Source: DASSKW01 sp035690065 (GTDB taxonomy: Bacteria > Pseudomonadota > Gammaproteobacteria > Natronospirales > REEB76). From it: 25,681 nt of DNA. A model generated the notes under the pieces. The model was not told the origin of the DNA. It made no database searches and was given only the letters and a program-made list of their open reading frames with translations. The stretch lies in contig DASSKW010000033.1 of assembly GCA_035690065.1 (NCBI GenBank), positions 1-25,681 of the forward strand, written 5' to 3'. Of the stretch, positions 1-7,834 are shown piece after piece (the stretch's first letter is position 1; every line of letters begins with the position of its first letter). The position numbers were made by a program, and so were the translations under genes.

Positions 1-787
1 TCTGTGACTGGGCGCGGATCCGCAACGGCAGGGTAGTGGCGCCGCGCAGCAACAGCCAGCAATCGAACGGTGACGGGATTGCGCCGCCTTCCGATTGCAG
101 CAGCCGCAAGCGTTCGGTGAGCGGATGTGCCTTATTGGCGATCAAGGCACCACCCAACACGTCGCTGTGACCACCGAGATATTTGGTACTGCTGTGCATG
201 ACGAAATCGATACCAAAATCGAACGGGCGTTGCAGTACAGGGGTTGCGAAAGTGTTGTCGCATACTGTCGCGACCTGCGCCTGGTGCGCGATCTCGGCGA
301 CCGCACCGAGATCGGTGATCTTCAGCAGAGGGTTGGATGGGGTCTCCACCCAGATCAATCGGGTGTTGGAGGTGAGCGCCCGGCGCAAGGCATCGGGATC
401 CGTGGTGTCCACGAAACTGGTCTTTAGTTGCCAAGGCTGCATCACTTCACGCAACAGGCGTTGTACACCGTGATAGGCGTCCTGACTGCAAATCACATGT
501 GCGCCGGGAGCGAGGGTTTGAAACAACGTCATGGCGGCGGCGACACCGGAAGCAAACGCCAGTGCTTCGCTGCCACCTTCGAGTGCCGCGAGGCAGGTTT
601 CGAGCCGGCTACGGTTGGGATTGGCGACGCGGGAATAACTGAACCCCTGCGGATAATTACCGTCTGCCGCGCGCTCGAAGGTCGTGGAAAGATGGATAGG
701 TGGACTGATGGCGGCAGTCGCCGGGTCGGGCTCATGACCGGCATGCACACTGATGGTCTCGATATGGGCAGAGGCAGTCTTTTTCAT
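1..787 (-). CDS. Cystathionine gamma-synthase / O-succinylhomoserine sulfhydrylase-like PLP enzyme (C-terminus outside window)
   Basis: The first 262 residues of a fold-type I PLP enzyme of the trans-sulfuration (Cys/Met metabolism) family are visible; the C-terminal third or so lies beyond base 1. The translated minus strand shows the family landmarks in order: YSRVANP (Y51, R53), the GVAAA phosphate-binding turn near 81, the stacking tyrosine in QDAYHG (Y105), ETPSNP near 148, the cofactor aspartate in CDNTF (D177) and the Schiff-base lysine in SSTKYLGGH (K202). The ATG at 787 has a GGAG seven bases upstream. Family members make or break cystathionine or add sulfide to activated homoserine in methionine synthesis. 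Family membership is clear; the visible part does not tell gamma-synthase from sulfhydrylase or lyase. It is divergent from the gene at 972. Confidence 0.93.
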   Translation of the reverse strand, partial: MKKTASAHIETISVHAGHEPDPATAAISPPIHLSTTFERAADGNYPQGFSYSRVANPNRSRLETCLAALEGGSEALAFASGVAAAMTLFQTLAPGAHVICSQDAYHGVQRLLREVMQPWQLKTSFVDTTDPDALRRALTSNTRLIWVETPSNPLLKITDLGAVAEIAHQAQVATVCDNTFATPVLQRPFDFGIDFVMHSSTKYLGGHSDVLGGALIANKAHPLTERLRLLQSEGGAIPSPFDCWLLLRGATTLPLRIRAQSQ

Positions 788-971
788 GGCGGAGCTCCAG
801 GACAAGCGGCAATAGGATGCCACGAAATACGTTTGGTTCCCTCGCCGGTGCGGAGTCTTGCAGTACAGGGCCGAATCGGCGAGCAGATCCGGATCATTTC
901 CTCACCAGTGCAGTACCGGAATACCGGGGCCGCGACTGCTACACTGGTTGAAATAACCACAGGAGCAGACC

Positions 972-1382
972 ATGTTCACGCAGATCAATTACCTGGCGGT
1001 AGGAGTGGCCGGTCTCGGCGGATTCATCGTCGGCGCTGTGTGGTATCTGCCGTTCACCTTCGGCCCTTTGTGGCTGAGAGCGAATCCGCATGTGCTGGAG
1101 GAACTTGAGTCGGGCGGGCGCTGGCGTCGCTATGTCGTCGCCCTGTTGTCGAGCATGGTGCAGGCATGGGTACTGGCACTGTGCCTGCTCTACGCAGGAT
1201 CGCGAACCGGACTCGGTACGGCGCTGGTCGCGGGGTTGCTGCTGTGGCTGGGATTTACCGCTGCACCTTCGCTGGTAGACATGCTGATCTCACGTCGTCG
1301 CCTCAGCGGCTGGCTGGTCGACAGCGGACACCGATTGCTGGCGATACTGGTGATGGCGTTCCTGTTGACGGCGTGGCCGTGA
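972..1382 (+). CDS. DUF1761-like small integral membrane protein
   Basis: A 136-residue protein, mostly membrane, with four predicted helices at roughly residues 7-29, 50-70, 74-96 and 112-134. The early G-A-V-W-Y-L-P-F segment and the overall length and topology match the DUF1761 family, which has no established function. The start is supported by AGGAG about seven bases before the ATG. It stands alone, divergent from the PLP enzyme and convergent with the GGDEF regulator, ten bases from that gene's stop. No catalytic motif is visible. It is certainly a coding gene; the family assignment is by pattern recognition only. Confidence 0.8.
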   Translation: MFTQINYLAVGVAGLGGFIVGAVWYLPFTFGPLWLRANPHVLEELESGGRWRRYVVALLSSMVQAWVLALCLLYAGSRTGLGTALVAGLLLWLGFTAAPSLVDMLISRRRLSGWLVDSGHRLLAILVMAFLLTAWP

Positions 1383-1392
1383 CCGGTACAGC

Positions 1393-2673
1393 TCAGGTGT
1401 AAGGTAGCGCGATCACCTTGTCGCGGCCCTGATTCTTGGCTTCATACACTGCACGATCGGCGACCTTGAACATGTCTTCGAACTGCACGACTTTGCCGGG
1501 TGGTCGCGAAGTGATACCGATACTCGCGGTGATTGCGATACCTTCCGGTTTGAGTATAGAGATTGCCTTGCGCACGGACTCCGCTCTGCGCATCGCTTCA
1601 TCGGTATCGCAGTGATTCAGGATCAGGACAAATTCTTCGCCGCCCAGGCGTGCAGCCAGATCACCTTCACGCACGATGCGTTTCATCATGTCACCCATCG
1701 CCGCCAGCACGTTATCGCCGATCATGTGGCCGTGGGTATCGTTGATCTTCTTGAAATTGTCGAGATCGATAACCAACAGACTGAGCGGAGCATCCATCTC
1801 ATCCGCTTCCTTGAAGTATCTGGGGGCAAATTCCTGGAGTGAGTTACGGTTGTAGAGTCCGGTCAACTGGTCGCGCATCGCCAGGTTGTAGAGTTGGCGG
1901 GACTGGGATTCGACCTGATCGAATAATTGCTTGCTGAGGATCAGGTTGCGGACCCGGGCCCGCACTTCTTCCTCGATCGGCGGTTTGGTGACGTAGTCGT
2001 TGACACCGAGTCTGAACAGCTCGATGCGGCGCGTGGGCTCATCCAGACCCGACAAGGCCAGGATGGGGACCCGGCGTTTGTCGGAGATGTAATTTCGCAC
2101 CCGCTGAACCAACCCGACGCCGCTGATGGCGCCTTCCAGCAGGATATCGCTGATGATGAGATCGTAACTGTATTGTTCGAAAGCCGCGAGTGCATCATCG
2201 GCATTGCGGAAATGATCCACGCTCAGGGTCATCTCGTGCAGCATCTTGATCATGACATGAGCGGCGACATTGCTGTCCTCGATGTACAGTACCCGGCCGC
2301 TGACCTGTTCACGCTCTTCGGTGAAGAAGCGGCTCAATCTGGCGGTCAGTTCCTTGGCATCCGCCTTGCCCTGGATCTCGGTGACACCCGCCTCGAAAGC
2401 TTCCTGGCGCAATTGCTTGTCGTCGGTGGAGCTCACCAGGATGAAGGGGATATCGCGGGACTGGGCGCCTGCCCGGATCTGCCGGCACAGGGCGATGCCA
2501 TCCATGCCGGGCAGCGAAAGTACCGAGCAGATCAGGTCGATCTGCTGTTCACCGAGCACCTCCAATGCTTCCTCGGCGCTGGGGGCGGCGAAGGGCTGGT
2601 GTCCGAGTCCGCTCACCGTCTTTTCCAGCACGGTGCGGAACACTTTCGAATGATCGACGATCAGGATATTCAT
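1393..2673 (-). CDS. PleD-like response regulator, REC(degenerate)-REC-GGDEF diguanylate cyclase
   Basis: A cytoplasmic 426-residue protein that should make c-di-GMP from two GTP when its second receiver is phosphorylated. Receiver 1 (about 2-118) keeps D7 and K103, but the phosphoacceptor position in the D-L-I-C-S-V-L-S-L-P stretch is V51 and the second acidic residue is H8, so it should not be phosphorylated. Receiver 2 (about 127-245) is intact: E132/D133, acceptor D176, K230. The GGDEF domain (about 262-425) has GGEEF at 344-348 and a complete inhibitory RxxD site (R335, D338). I chose the ATG at 2673 because receiver 1 begins immediately with MNILIVD; the in-frame TTG at 2730 adds 19 residues unlike any domain. 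The domain order equals PleD, but the organism's pathway is unknown. No cognate kinase is adjacent. Confidence 0.93.
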   Translation of the reverse strand: MNILIVDHSKVFRTVLEKTVSGLGHQPFAAPSAEEALEVLGEQQIDLICSVLSLPGMDGIALCRQIRAGAQSRDIPFILVSSTDDKQLRQEAFEAGVTEIQGKADAKELTARLSRFFTEEREQVSGRVLYIEDSNVAAHVMIKMLHEMTLSVDHFRNADDALAAFEQYSYDLIISDILLEGAISGVGLVQRVRNYISDKRRVPILALSGLDEPTRRIELFRLGVNDYVTKPPIEEEVRARVRNLILSKQLFDQVESQSRQLYNLAMRDQLTGLYNRNSLQEFAPRYFKEADEMDAPLSLLVIDLDNFKKINDTHGHMIGDNVLAAMGDMMKRIVREGDLAARLGGEEFVLILNHCDTDEAMRRAESVRKAISILKPEGIAITASIGITSRPPGKVVQFEDMFKVADRAVYEAKNQGRDKVIALPYT

Positions 2674-2791
2674 AGCTGATAACCGGGATCGCATTGGACG
2701 GATCAGGCTGCCGAGGCGGCCAGGGTGCAAACTGCTGCTACTGCACCAGAAAGCCCGGCCGGGTGCCGGGTACCTTGAACAAATTTTACCC

Positions 2792-2822
2792 TTTATAGCA
2801 CGCTTCGTGTGACATAAGGCAA
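2792..2822 (-). promoter_or_regulatory. Candidate promoter for the REC-REC-GGDEF gene
   Basis: On the minus strand TTGCCT (2822-2817) and TATAAA (2797-2792) are separated by 19 bases, slightly long for a sigma-70 promoter. Downstream, before the ATG, a small GC hairpin (CCCGGC/GCCGGG, 2754-2770) is followed by CTTTCT and could act as a leader structure. This rests on consensus matching only. Confidence 0.25.
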
Positions 2823-2879
2823 GAGTGAATTTAGGGGAATTTTACTTGTCAAAACAGGGGTGAAGCCCAATTCCGGTAT

Positions 2880-2907
2880 CTGGCATGTTAAAACATCCTG
2901 ATATACC
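2880..2907 (+). promoter_or_regulatory. Candidate promoter with internal palindrome for the FMN protein gene
   Basis: CTGGCA (2880-2885) and TATACC (2902-2907) are 16 bases apart, 31 bases before the GTG start at 2938. Between them sits a small perfect inverted repeat, ATGTT-AA-AACAT (2885-2896), which could bind a regulator. The match to consensus is modest, four of six at each box. Confidence 0.25.
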
Positions 2908-2937
2908 TGTGCTTTTCCACTGCTACAAGGGGAATCC

Positions 2938-4518
2938 GTGAACAAAAAAGCCGTCTCCATAATCCTGCTGGTATTGCTGCTCGCGGTGGCCGTCATCGGC
3001 GCCTTTTGGCACCCGTTCTGGTGGCTGTTCGTCATAGTCGGCGCGCTGACGGCACTGGCCATCTACGATCTGAGCCAGACCCACCACACCATCCTGCGTA
3101 ATTACCCCATCTTCGGTCACCTGCGCTATGCCTTCGAGGATATCCATACCCAGATCCGGCAGTACTTCATCGAAGGCGATATGGAGGGTTTGCCGTTTGC
3201 GCGTGAACAACGCGAGATGGTGTATGAGCGCGCCAAGAACCAGGGGCTGTTGCATCCTTTCGGGACTATCGAGAATGTGTACCGCACTGGCTATGAATGG
3301 ATCAACCATTCGATAACCGCGCTCTGGCCACAGAAAGAAGAACCACGAGTCAAAGTCGGCGGCAGCCAGTGTGCAAAGCCTTACATGGCATCACATTTCA
3401 ATATCTCCGCCATGAGTTTTGGTGCGTTGTCGGGCAATGCCATCCAGGCCTTGAACGCGGGCGCGAAACTGGGCGGCTTCGCGCACGATACCGGCGAAGG
3501 GGGCATCAGTCGCTATCACCTGAAACCTGGCGGCGACCTGATCTGGGAACTGGGCACGGGCTATTTCGGTTGTCGTGCCAAAGACGGCAAGTTCGATTCG
3601 GTGCAATACCAGGACAATGCCAAGCGCGACTGCGTGAAGATGATCGCCGTGAAACTGTCACAGGGGGCAAAGCCCGGCGGCGGCGGCATCCTGCCAGCGG
3701 CGAAAGTGACACGTGTCATCGCCGAAGCGCGCGGCGTGCCGATGGGCAAGGACGTGGATTCGCCGCCCTACCACAGTGCCTTTAATACTCCGCGAGAAAT
3801 GCTGATATGGATGCGGCAATTGCGGGAATTGTCTGGTGGCAAGCCGGTGGGTTTCAAATTGTGTCTCGGTCGTCAGGATCAATTCATGGCAATCGTCAAA
3901 GCCATGCTGGAGACCAAAATCCTGGTGGACTTCATCACCGTGGACGGCGGTGAAGGCGGCACTGGGGCCGCACCACAGGAGTTGTCCGACTTCATGGGTA
4001 CGCCGTTGACGGATGCCCTGATCTTCGTTCACAACACGCTGGTCGGTGCTGACCTGCGTCACGAAATCCGGGTCATGGCCAGCGGCAAGATCATCAGCGG
4101 TTTTGATGTGGCGGCCAAACTCGCCATGGGTGCGGACATGTGCAATTCAGCTCGTGGCATGATGTTCGCACTCGGCTGTATTCAGGCACGTCGTTGCAAC
4201 ACCAATACGTGCCCAACCGGCGTCGCGACCCAGGATCCCTGGCGGGTTCAGGGGTTGGTGGTAGCGGACAAGGCGCAACGGGTCGCCAATTATCACCAGA
4301 ATACTGTCCGCCATCTGATGTGGGTGCTGGCGGCGGCCGGCCTGAAGCAGCCCACTGAGCTGCGTCCGGAATTGCTGAATCGCCGTATTTCGTTGACCGA
4401 GATCAGAAATTATCGCGAGTTGTATCCCTATCTCCAGCCTGGGGATCTGTTGGGGGGGCAGGCACCGGAGTCCTATATGAAACCCTGGCTGGCTGCCCGG
4501 AGCGAGAGTTTCGCTTAG
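2938..4518 (+). CDS. Membrane-anchored FMN-binding glutamate synthase-like protein
   Basis: A 526-residue protein matching only the FMN/Fe-S central domain of glutamate synthase large subunit, without amidotransferase or GXGXG domains. Residues 5-43 form two closely spaced hydrophobic helices, so the domain (about 100-500) is likely held at the inner membrane. FMN-barrel signatures include FNISAMSFGALS near 155, DTGEGG near 184, KPGGGG near 245 and VDGGEGGTGAAP near 335. Cysteines C414, C420 and C425 (CxxxxxCxxxxC, then PTGVATQ) match the glutamate synthase 3Fe-4S ligands. The GTG start follows AAGGGGA at good spacing. Proteins of this shape are widespread but lack an assigned substrate. The gene is monocistronic here, so context gives no further clue. 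Confidence 0.9.
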   Translation: MNKKAVSIILLVLLLAVAVIGAFWHPFWWLFVIVGALTALAIYDLSQTHHTILRNYPIFGHLRYAFEDIHTQIRQYFIEGDMEGLPFAREQREMVYERAKNQGLLHPFGTIENVYRTGYEWINHSITALWPQKEEPRVKVGGSQCAKPYMASHFNISAMSFGALSGNAIQALNAGAKLGGFAHDTGEGGISRYHLKPGGDLIWELGTGYFGCRAKDGKFDSVQYQDNAKRDCVKMIAVKLSQGAKPGGGGILPAAKVTRVIAEARGVPMGKDVDSPPYHSAFNTPREMLIWMRQLRELSGGKPVGFKLCLGRQDQFMAIVKAMLETKILVDFITVDGGEGGTGAAPQELSDFMGTPLTDALIFVHNTLVGADLRHEIRVMASGKIISGFDVAAKLAMGADMCNSARGMMFALGCIQARRCNTNTCPTGVATQDPWRVQGLVVADKAQRVANYHQNTVRHLMWVLAAAGLKQPTELRPELLNRRISLTEIRNYRELYPYLQPGDLLGGQAPESYMKPWLAARSESFA

Positions 4519-4522
4519 CAAG

Positions 4523-4588
4523 AGCCTCTGCAAGGCTGGTATCCGCTGGCGGCGCGTGTTTCGCGTTTGAATTTTTTCTTATTTATTT
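4523..4588 (+). terminator. Possible terminator region after the FMN protein gene
   Basis: Five bases after the TAG stop is a 5-bp hairpin (AGCCT/AGGCT, 4523-4537). A second small GC hairpin (CGCG-TGTTT-CGCG, 4553-4565) is followed by a T-rich run to about 4588. The stems are short, so this is a plausible rather than firm intrinsic terminator. Confidence 0.35.
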
Positions 4589-4826
4589 GTGAACGCACGA
4601 TGCCATCTGGATACCGCCAGGCCGGTCAAATTGCCGGGCAAACAGCGGAAATCAGCTTGAAACACCGTCTCGCGCATCCCTCAAATAACATGCATTGATA
4701 TATGAACAGGTATGAATTCATGCCCGGCTGGCTGCTGGCGCGGGTTTGGGCCAATATACTCAAACTCGGATACTGACAAGGCATCGGTAAAAATTTCGGT
4801 TGGGCCCATTCACACCCGAGAACGTC
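4589..4826 (+). promoter_or_regulatory. Upstream region of the membrane wHTH regulator, with a 16-bp near-palindrome and a TATACT box
   Basis: No gene is supported here. A near-perfect palindrome, GGTATGAA/TTCATGCC, occupies 4709-4724 with seven of eight positions symmetric. A TATACT box lies at 4755-4760, about 67 bases before the start at 4827, with no good -35. The palindrome lies about 30 bases upstream of that box and could be an operator, possibly for the regulator's own control; that is inference. Confidence 0.25.
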
Positions 4827-6758
4827 ATGGATCATATCCAGACCAGCAAAGAGCAACGGTACGCATTCGGCTCATTCGTGTTTGACCCCACGAGCGGTGA
4901 GTTGCGCGAGGGCGGCAAAGCGACCCAGTTGCGACCGCAGGTGGCAAAGCTCCTGGAGCTGCTGCTGCATAATCCCGACAGCATCGTCTCACGCGAAGAG
5001 ATCCGCAACACACTTTGGGATGAGAAAGTGGTGGTGGAATTCGAGGAAGGGATCAGCGCCTGTATCCGGCAGTTGCGAGTGGCGCTGAACGATGGCGTTT
5101 CCGGGGTTCGGTATGTGCAGACCATCGCACGACGTGGTTACAAGTTCGTGGCACCGGTGCAGGTGTTGTCAGTACACGAGCACGAGTCCATCACGGCTCC
5201 CCGCCAACAGGCGCCAGAGCAAGAACCATCCGATGCCGGTTTCGTGCTACAGACCGGCAATCGGAGGCACATCAAATCACGCATTATCGGGTTGGTCATA
5301 GTGTGCCTGTTGATACTGGTCGCGGCTGGCGTGTACCTCTTTTCGAGGAACGCCGCGGCCCCGACTGCGGGCGACGATAATTACCACAAAGCGATGATTG
5401 CAGTACTGCCATTCGACAATCTTTCCAGCAACACTCATAACACCATCGTCGGCGCATCTATCTCGAATGATCTCATCGATCTGCTCGGTCCCATCGCGCC
5501 GAAACGGATGGGCGTAATCGCGTATACCTCAGTGATGCAATTTGGCAGCAGCAGACAGAACATCCGCCAGATTGGCCAGGAACTGAATGCGGATTACATC
5601 CTGGAAGGTTCTGTCACCCAGGCTTCCGACACCATGCAGATATCGGCCCGGTTGATCCGTGCCGATAGCCAGAGCTATGTATGGGGGGATGAATTCGACA
5701 TGGATGTACATGACAGCGGCAATTCATATCAGGAGATCGCTATCAAGATTGCCGCTCAGGTTGCGAGATTACTGGCGCCTGATGCCACGGTTAAACCCCG
5801 TGCCTACACTCACAGTAGCGCAGCTGCGAGTGCGTACGAAGCCGGGCGGATCATGGTCGAAAAAGGTGAGCGTGAAAAAGCCTACAAGTCCTGTGAGAAA
5901 GCCGCACTACTGGACCCTGATTTCGCCGTCGCTTACGTGTGTCAGGCCAATTTGTTGTTGACTGACAAGAATGCCTCACCGCAACAGATAGAGCAGGCGC
6001 GCAAATTTGTCAGCAGGGCGCTGTATCTCGATGACGGGCTCTCCAGGGCACACAGTCTGCAAGGAGTGCTGGAGCTGTCGTACGCCTGGAATCTTTCTGG
6101 CGCACATGACGAATTCAAGAAAGCCCTGCAGCTGAACCCTGCCGACCCCTTCGCCTGGCAGGGATATGCTGCTTATCTTGTGGCGATGGGCCAGAAGCGA
6201 CAGATGCACCATGCCCTGGACATCATGCAAAGCCTGGATCCGGCTTCCAACAACGCGGCGTTCGATTCAGCCTTGTTCTATTATGTCTCAGGCGATTACG
6301 ACGAAGCGGTCAAGCATGCACGCGTCAGCGTGAGTGTGGACAGTGCGGATGAGACTGCACGACATCTTTTGCTATTGAGTTTGTTGGGTGAAGGCGAATA
6401 TGCAGAAGCCTCAAGACAAGCCATTATAGATATGAGGCTGTCGGGAGCGGATGACAATGATGTCCATTCGGTACAATCCGATCGCCGCGTCTCACTGGTG
6501 AGCTATTTCAGGTGGTACGCCAATAGACTGGCGTCAATGCAATCCGATCGTACCAGTGCGGTGTTCCTGGCTGATGCCTATATGCATCTTGGGGAAGATG
6601 AGCAGGCACTAACAGTGATCTCGAAGGCGGTCCAGCAACACAAGTTTTCGATACTGATACCGTTCATGAGTGTCTGGCCGACACTGCGGCCCTTGTGCAA
6701 GGAATCCCGTTTCATCGCCATGACCAGTCAATTGGGTCAGCCGGGCTGCGAACTTTAG
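4827..6758 (+). CDS. CadC/ToxR-like membrane winged-helix regulator with TolB-like and TPR periplasmic domains
   Basis: A 643-residue one-component regulator. Residues 14-112 are an OmpR-type winged helix (FGSFVFDP, LRPQVAKLLELL, SREEI, the recognition-helix stretch near 75-88 and RRGYKFVAPV at the wing). A single membrane helix spans about 153-173, so the rest should be periplasmic. Residues 187-320 resemble the TolB-N/FlgO-like domain often found in such regulators (IAVLPFDNLS, then ADYILEGSV and ISARLIRAD). Residues 330-640 carry TPR-like helices. The ATG at 4827 was preferred to the TTG at 4800 because it sits just ahead of the DNA-binding domain; its SD is weak. Expected to sense an envelope signal and bind DNA directly. 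Target and signal are unknown, and no obvious target gene is adjacent. Confidence 0.9.
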   Translation: MDHIQTSKEQRYAFGSFVFDPTSGELREGGKATQLRPQVAKLLELLLHNPDSIVSREEIRNTLWDEKVVVEFEEGISACIRQLRVALNDGVSGVRYVQTIARRGYKFVAPVQVLSVHEHESITAPRQQAPEQEPSDAGFVLQTGNRRHIKSRIIGLVIVCLLILVAAGVYLFSRNAAAPTAGDDNYHKAMIAVLPFDNLSSNTHNTIVGASISNDLIDLLGPIAPKRMGVIAYTSVMQFGSSRQNIRQIGQELNADYILEGSVTQASDTMQISARLIRADSQSYVWGDEFDMDVHDSGNSYQEIAIKIAAQVARLLAPDATVKPRAYTHSSAAASAYEAGRIMVEKGEREKAYKSCEKAALLDPDFAVAYVCQANLLLTDKNASPQQIEQARKFVSRALYLDDGLSRAHSLQGVLELSYAWNLSGAHDEFKKALQLNPADPFAWQGYAAYLVAMGQKRQMHHALDIMQSLDPASNNAAFDSALFYYVSGDYDEAVKHARVSVSVDSADETARHLLLLSLLGEGEYAEASRQAIIDMRLSGADDNDVHSVQSDRRVSLVSYFRWYANRLASMQSDRTSAVFLADAYMHLGEDEQALTVISKAVQQHKFSILIPFMSVWPTLRPLCKESRFIAMTSQLGQPGCEL

Positions 6759-6768
6759 CAGGTCATGT

Positions 6769-6813
6769 AAAAGAAGCGTCCCGATGCGCATAGGGGGGTA
6801 CGCACCGGGACGC
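6769..6813 (-). terminator. Strong intrinsic terminator between convergent genes
   Basis: Arms GCGTCCCGATGCG (6776-6788) and CGCACCGGGACGC (6801-6813) pair at 12 of 13 positions around a 12-base loop. On the minus strand the stem is followed at once by TTCTTTT (6775-6769), as expected for the end of the Sel1-repeat gene. The plus strand lacks a T run, so for the convergent regulator gene it would serve only as a 3' hairpin. Confidence 0.75.
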
Positions 6814-6828
6814 GATGCCGTATCAGCA

Positions 6829-7551
6829 TCACGGCACGGGGTCACCGAGCAGGGTTCGGCTTAATCTCTGCGCTTTTGCGATGTCATCGGCGCTCATGGA
6901 CTGCGCGACTATCGGTAGTGCTTCGCTGGTGTCGATACCGCCCTTATCGGCCAGCAATAGCCAAGCGTATGCGCGTATGTCATCGCGTTCGGTGCCATCG
7001 CCATTGTGGTACATCACGCCGAGATTGTATTCGGCCGCCGGCAGACCTTGAGTGGCGGCTTTTTGATACCAGTAGAATTCCTGCTCCGGGTTCTTGGGCA
7101 TGCCCTGACCGGTATATGACATCAGACCGAGCTGTAATTCGGCGTAGGGGTTACGATGTTTTGCTGCTGAAATAAACCAATCGTGTGCGGTTGAGTACTC
7201 TTGCGGTACACCCTGGCCATTGAAATACATGGTACCGAGGTTATACATCGCCGTACTGATGCCCGCAGTCGCCGCTTTTCTGTACCAATCTGCTGCTGCT
7301 TTGTAATTACCTGTAGAGGCCAGCATGACTCCCAGATTGTTTTCTGCTTCGGCATCACCGATCTTGGCGAGTTCCTCGGCGGCAGCGATGTCCGCTCGGG
7401 TGTAATTGCCGTGTTTCTGCAGATATTGTGGCTGGCGTAAGTGTATGACATCTATACCTGGAGGCAGGCGGTCTGCTTGTGCAGTCACATAATATGTGGA
7501 CCCCAGTAATGCCGCCGAGATCAGCAAGGTCTTAAAGAGTTGACGAGTCAT
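6829..7551 (-). CDS. Secreted Sel1-like repeat (SLR/TPR) protein
   Basis: A 240-residue exported protein. Residues 1-25 are a signal peptide with a likely cut after T-A-Q-A. From about residue 57 there are four Sel1-like repeats with the usual A-x-Y/N-N-L-G-x-M-Y ... G-x-G ... A-x-x-W-Y/F-x-x-A-A pattern, the last ending near 205. Such repeats are protein-protein scaffolds and show no catalytic site. The ATG has GAGGAG nine bases upstream. The gene lies downstream of the gspA-gspB cluster on the same strand but is separated from it by 283 bases containing hairpins, so it probably has its own promoter. Its partner is unknown. Confidence 0.88.
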   Translation of the reverse strand: MTRQLFKTLLISAALLGSTYYVTAQADRLPPGIDVIHLRQPQYLQKHGNYTRADIAAAEELAKIGDAEAENNLGVMLASTGNYKAAADWYRKAATAGISTAMYNLGTMYFNGQGVPQEYSTAHDWFISAAKHRNPYAELQLGLMSYTGQGMPKNPEQEFYWYQKAATQGLPAAEYNLGVMYHNGDGTERDDIRAYAWLLLADKGGIDTSEALPIVAQSMSADDIAKAQRLSRTLLGDPVP

Positions 7552-7675
7552 GGCTTGTTACTCCTCAGTATTGGTGATGCCGAAATACCGTATATTGGGG
7601 GCATTACCGTTTTGTGAATATGTCTCTTGAGGGTAAGGCTAGCCCATGAAACAGGAAGTGCGCGGACTTAGTCTT

Positions 7676-7696
7676 GAAATGTATCTGATACATTTC
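7676..7696. repeat. Perfect 9-bp inverted repeat upstream of the Sel1 gene
   Basis: GAAATGTAT and ATACATTTC flank a 3-base CTG centre. There is no T run after it on either strand, so an operator or a transcript-processing hairpin is as likely as a terminator. It lies about 125 bases before the Sel1 start. Confidence 0.4.
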
Positions 7697-7726
7697 TTAA
7701 TCAGAGTCTAATCACATATTACAAGG

Positions 7727-7772
7727 CATCCGGATGATCCGGACGCGCTAATTATTATCACGTTTCTGATAA
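7727..7772 (-). terminator. Two hairpins downstream of gspB, possible terminator
   Basis: On the minus strand, GCGTCCGGA and TCCGGATGC (7747-7727) form a 9-bp stem with one G-T pair around a 3-base loop, followed by a weakly T-rich stretch. Just upstream of it on that strand is TTATCA/TGATAA (7755-7772). Position after gspB suits transcription termination, though the T tract is poor. Confidence 0.35.
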
Positions 7773-7834
7773 CTTTTGAATTCAGACTGAACTGGTTCCG
7801 GAAACGGCGGGACCTTGAGGGCGCAGGTTCGAGG

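Noticed and set aside
788..971. Imperfect repeats around GCAGTAC near 857-917
   Set aside because: Too short and degenerate to distinguish from chance; no promoter with good boxes could be placed there.
1927..2679. 250-codon open frame on the plus strand
   Set aside because: Antisense to the REC-REC-GGDEF gene, which carries clear motifs.
2674..2730. Longer TTG start for the response regulator
   Set aside because: The added 19 residues match nothing, and the receiver domain begins at the ATG at 2673.
4626..4856. 76-codon minus-strand frame upstream of the wHTH regulator
   Set aside because: No SD, no domain, and it overlaps the start of a well-supported gene.
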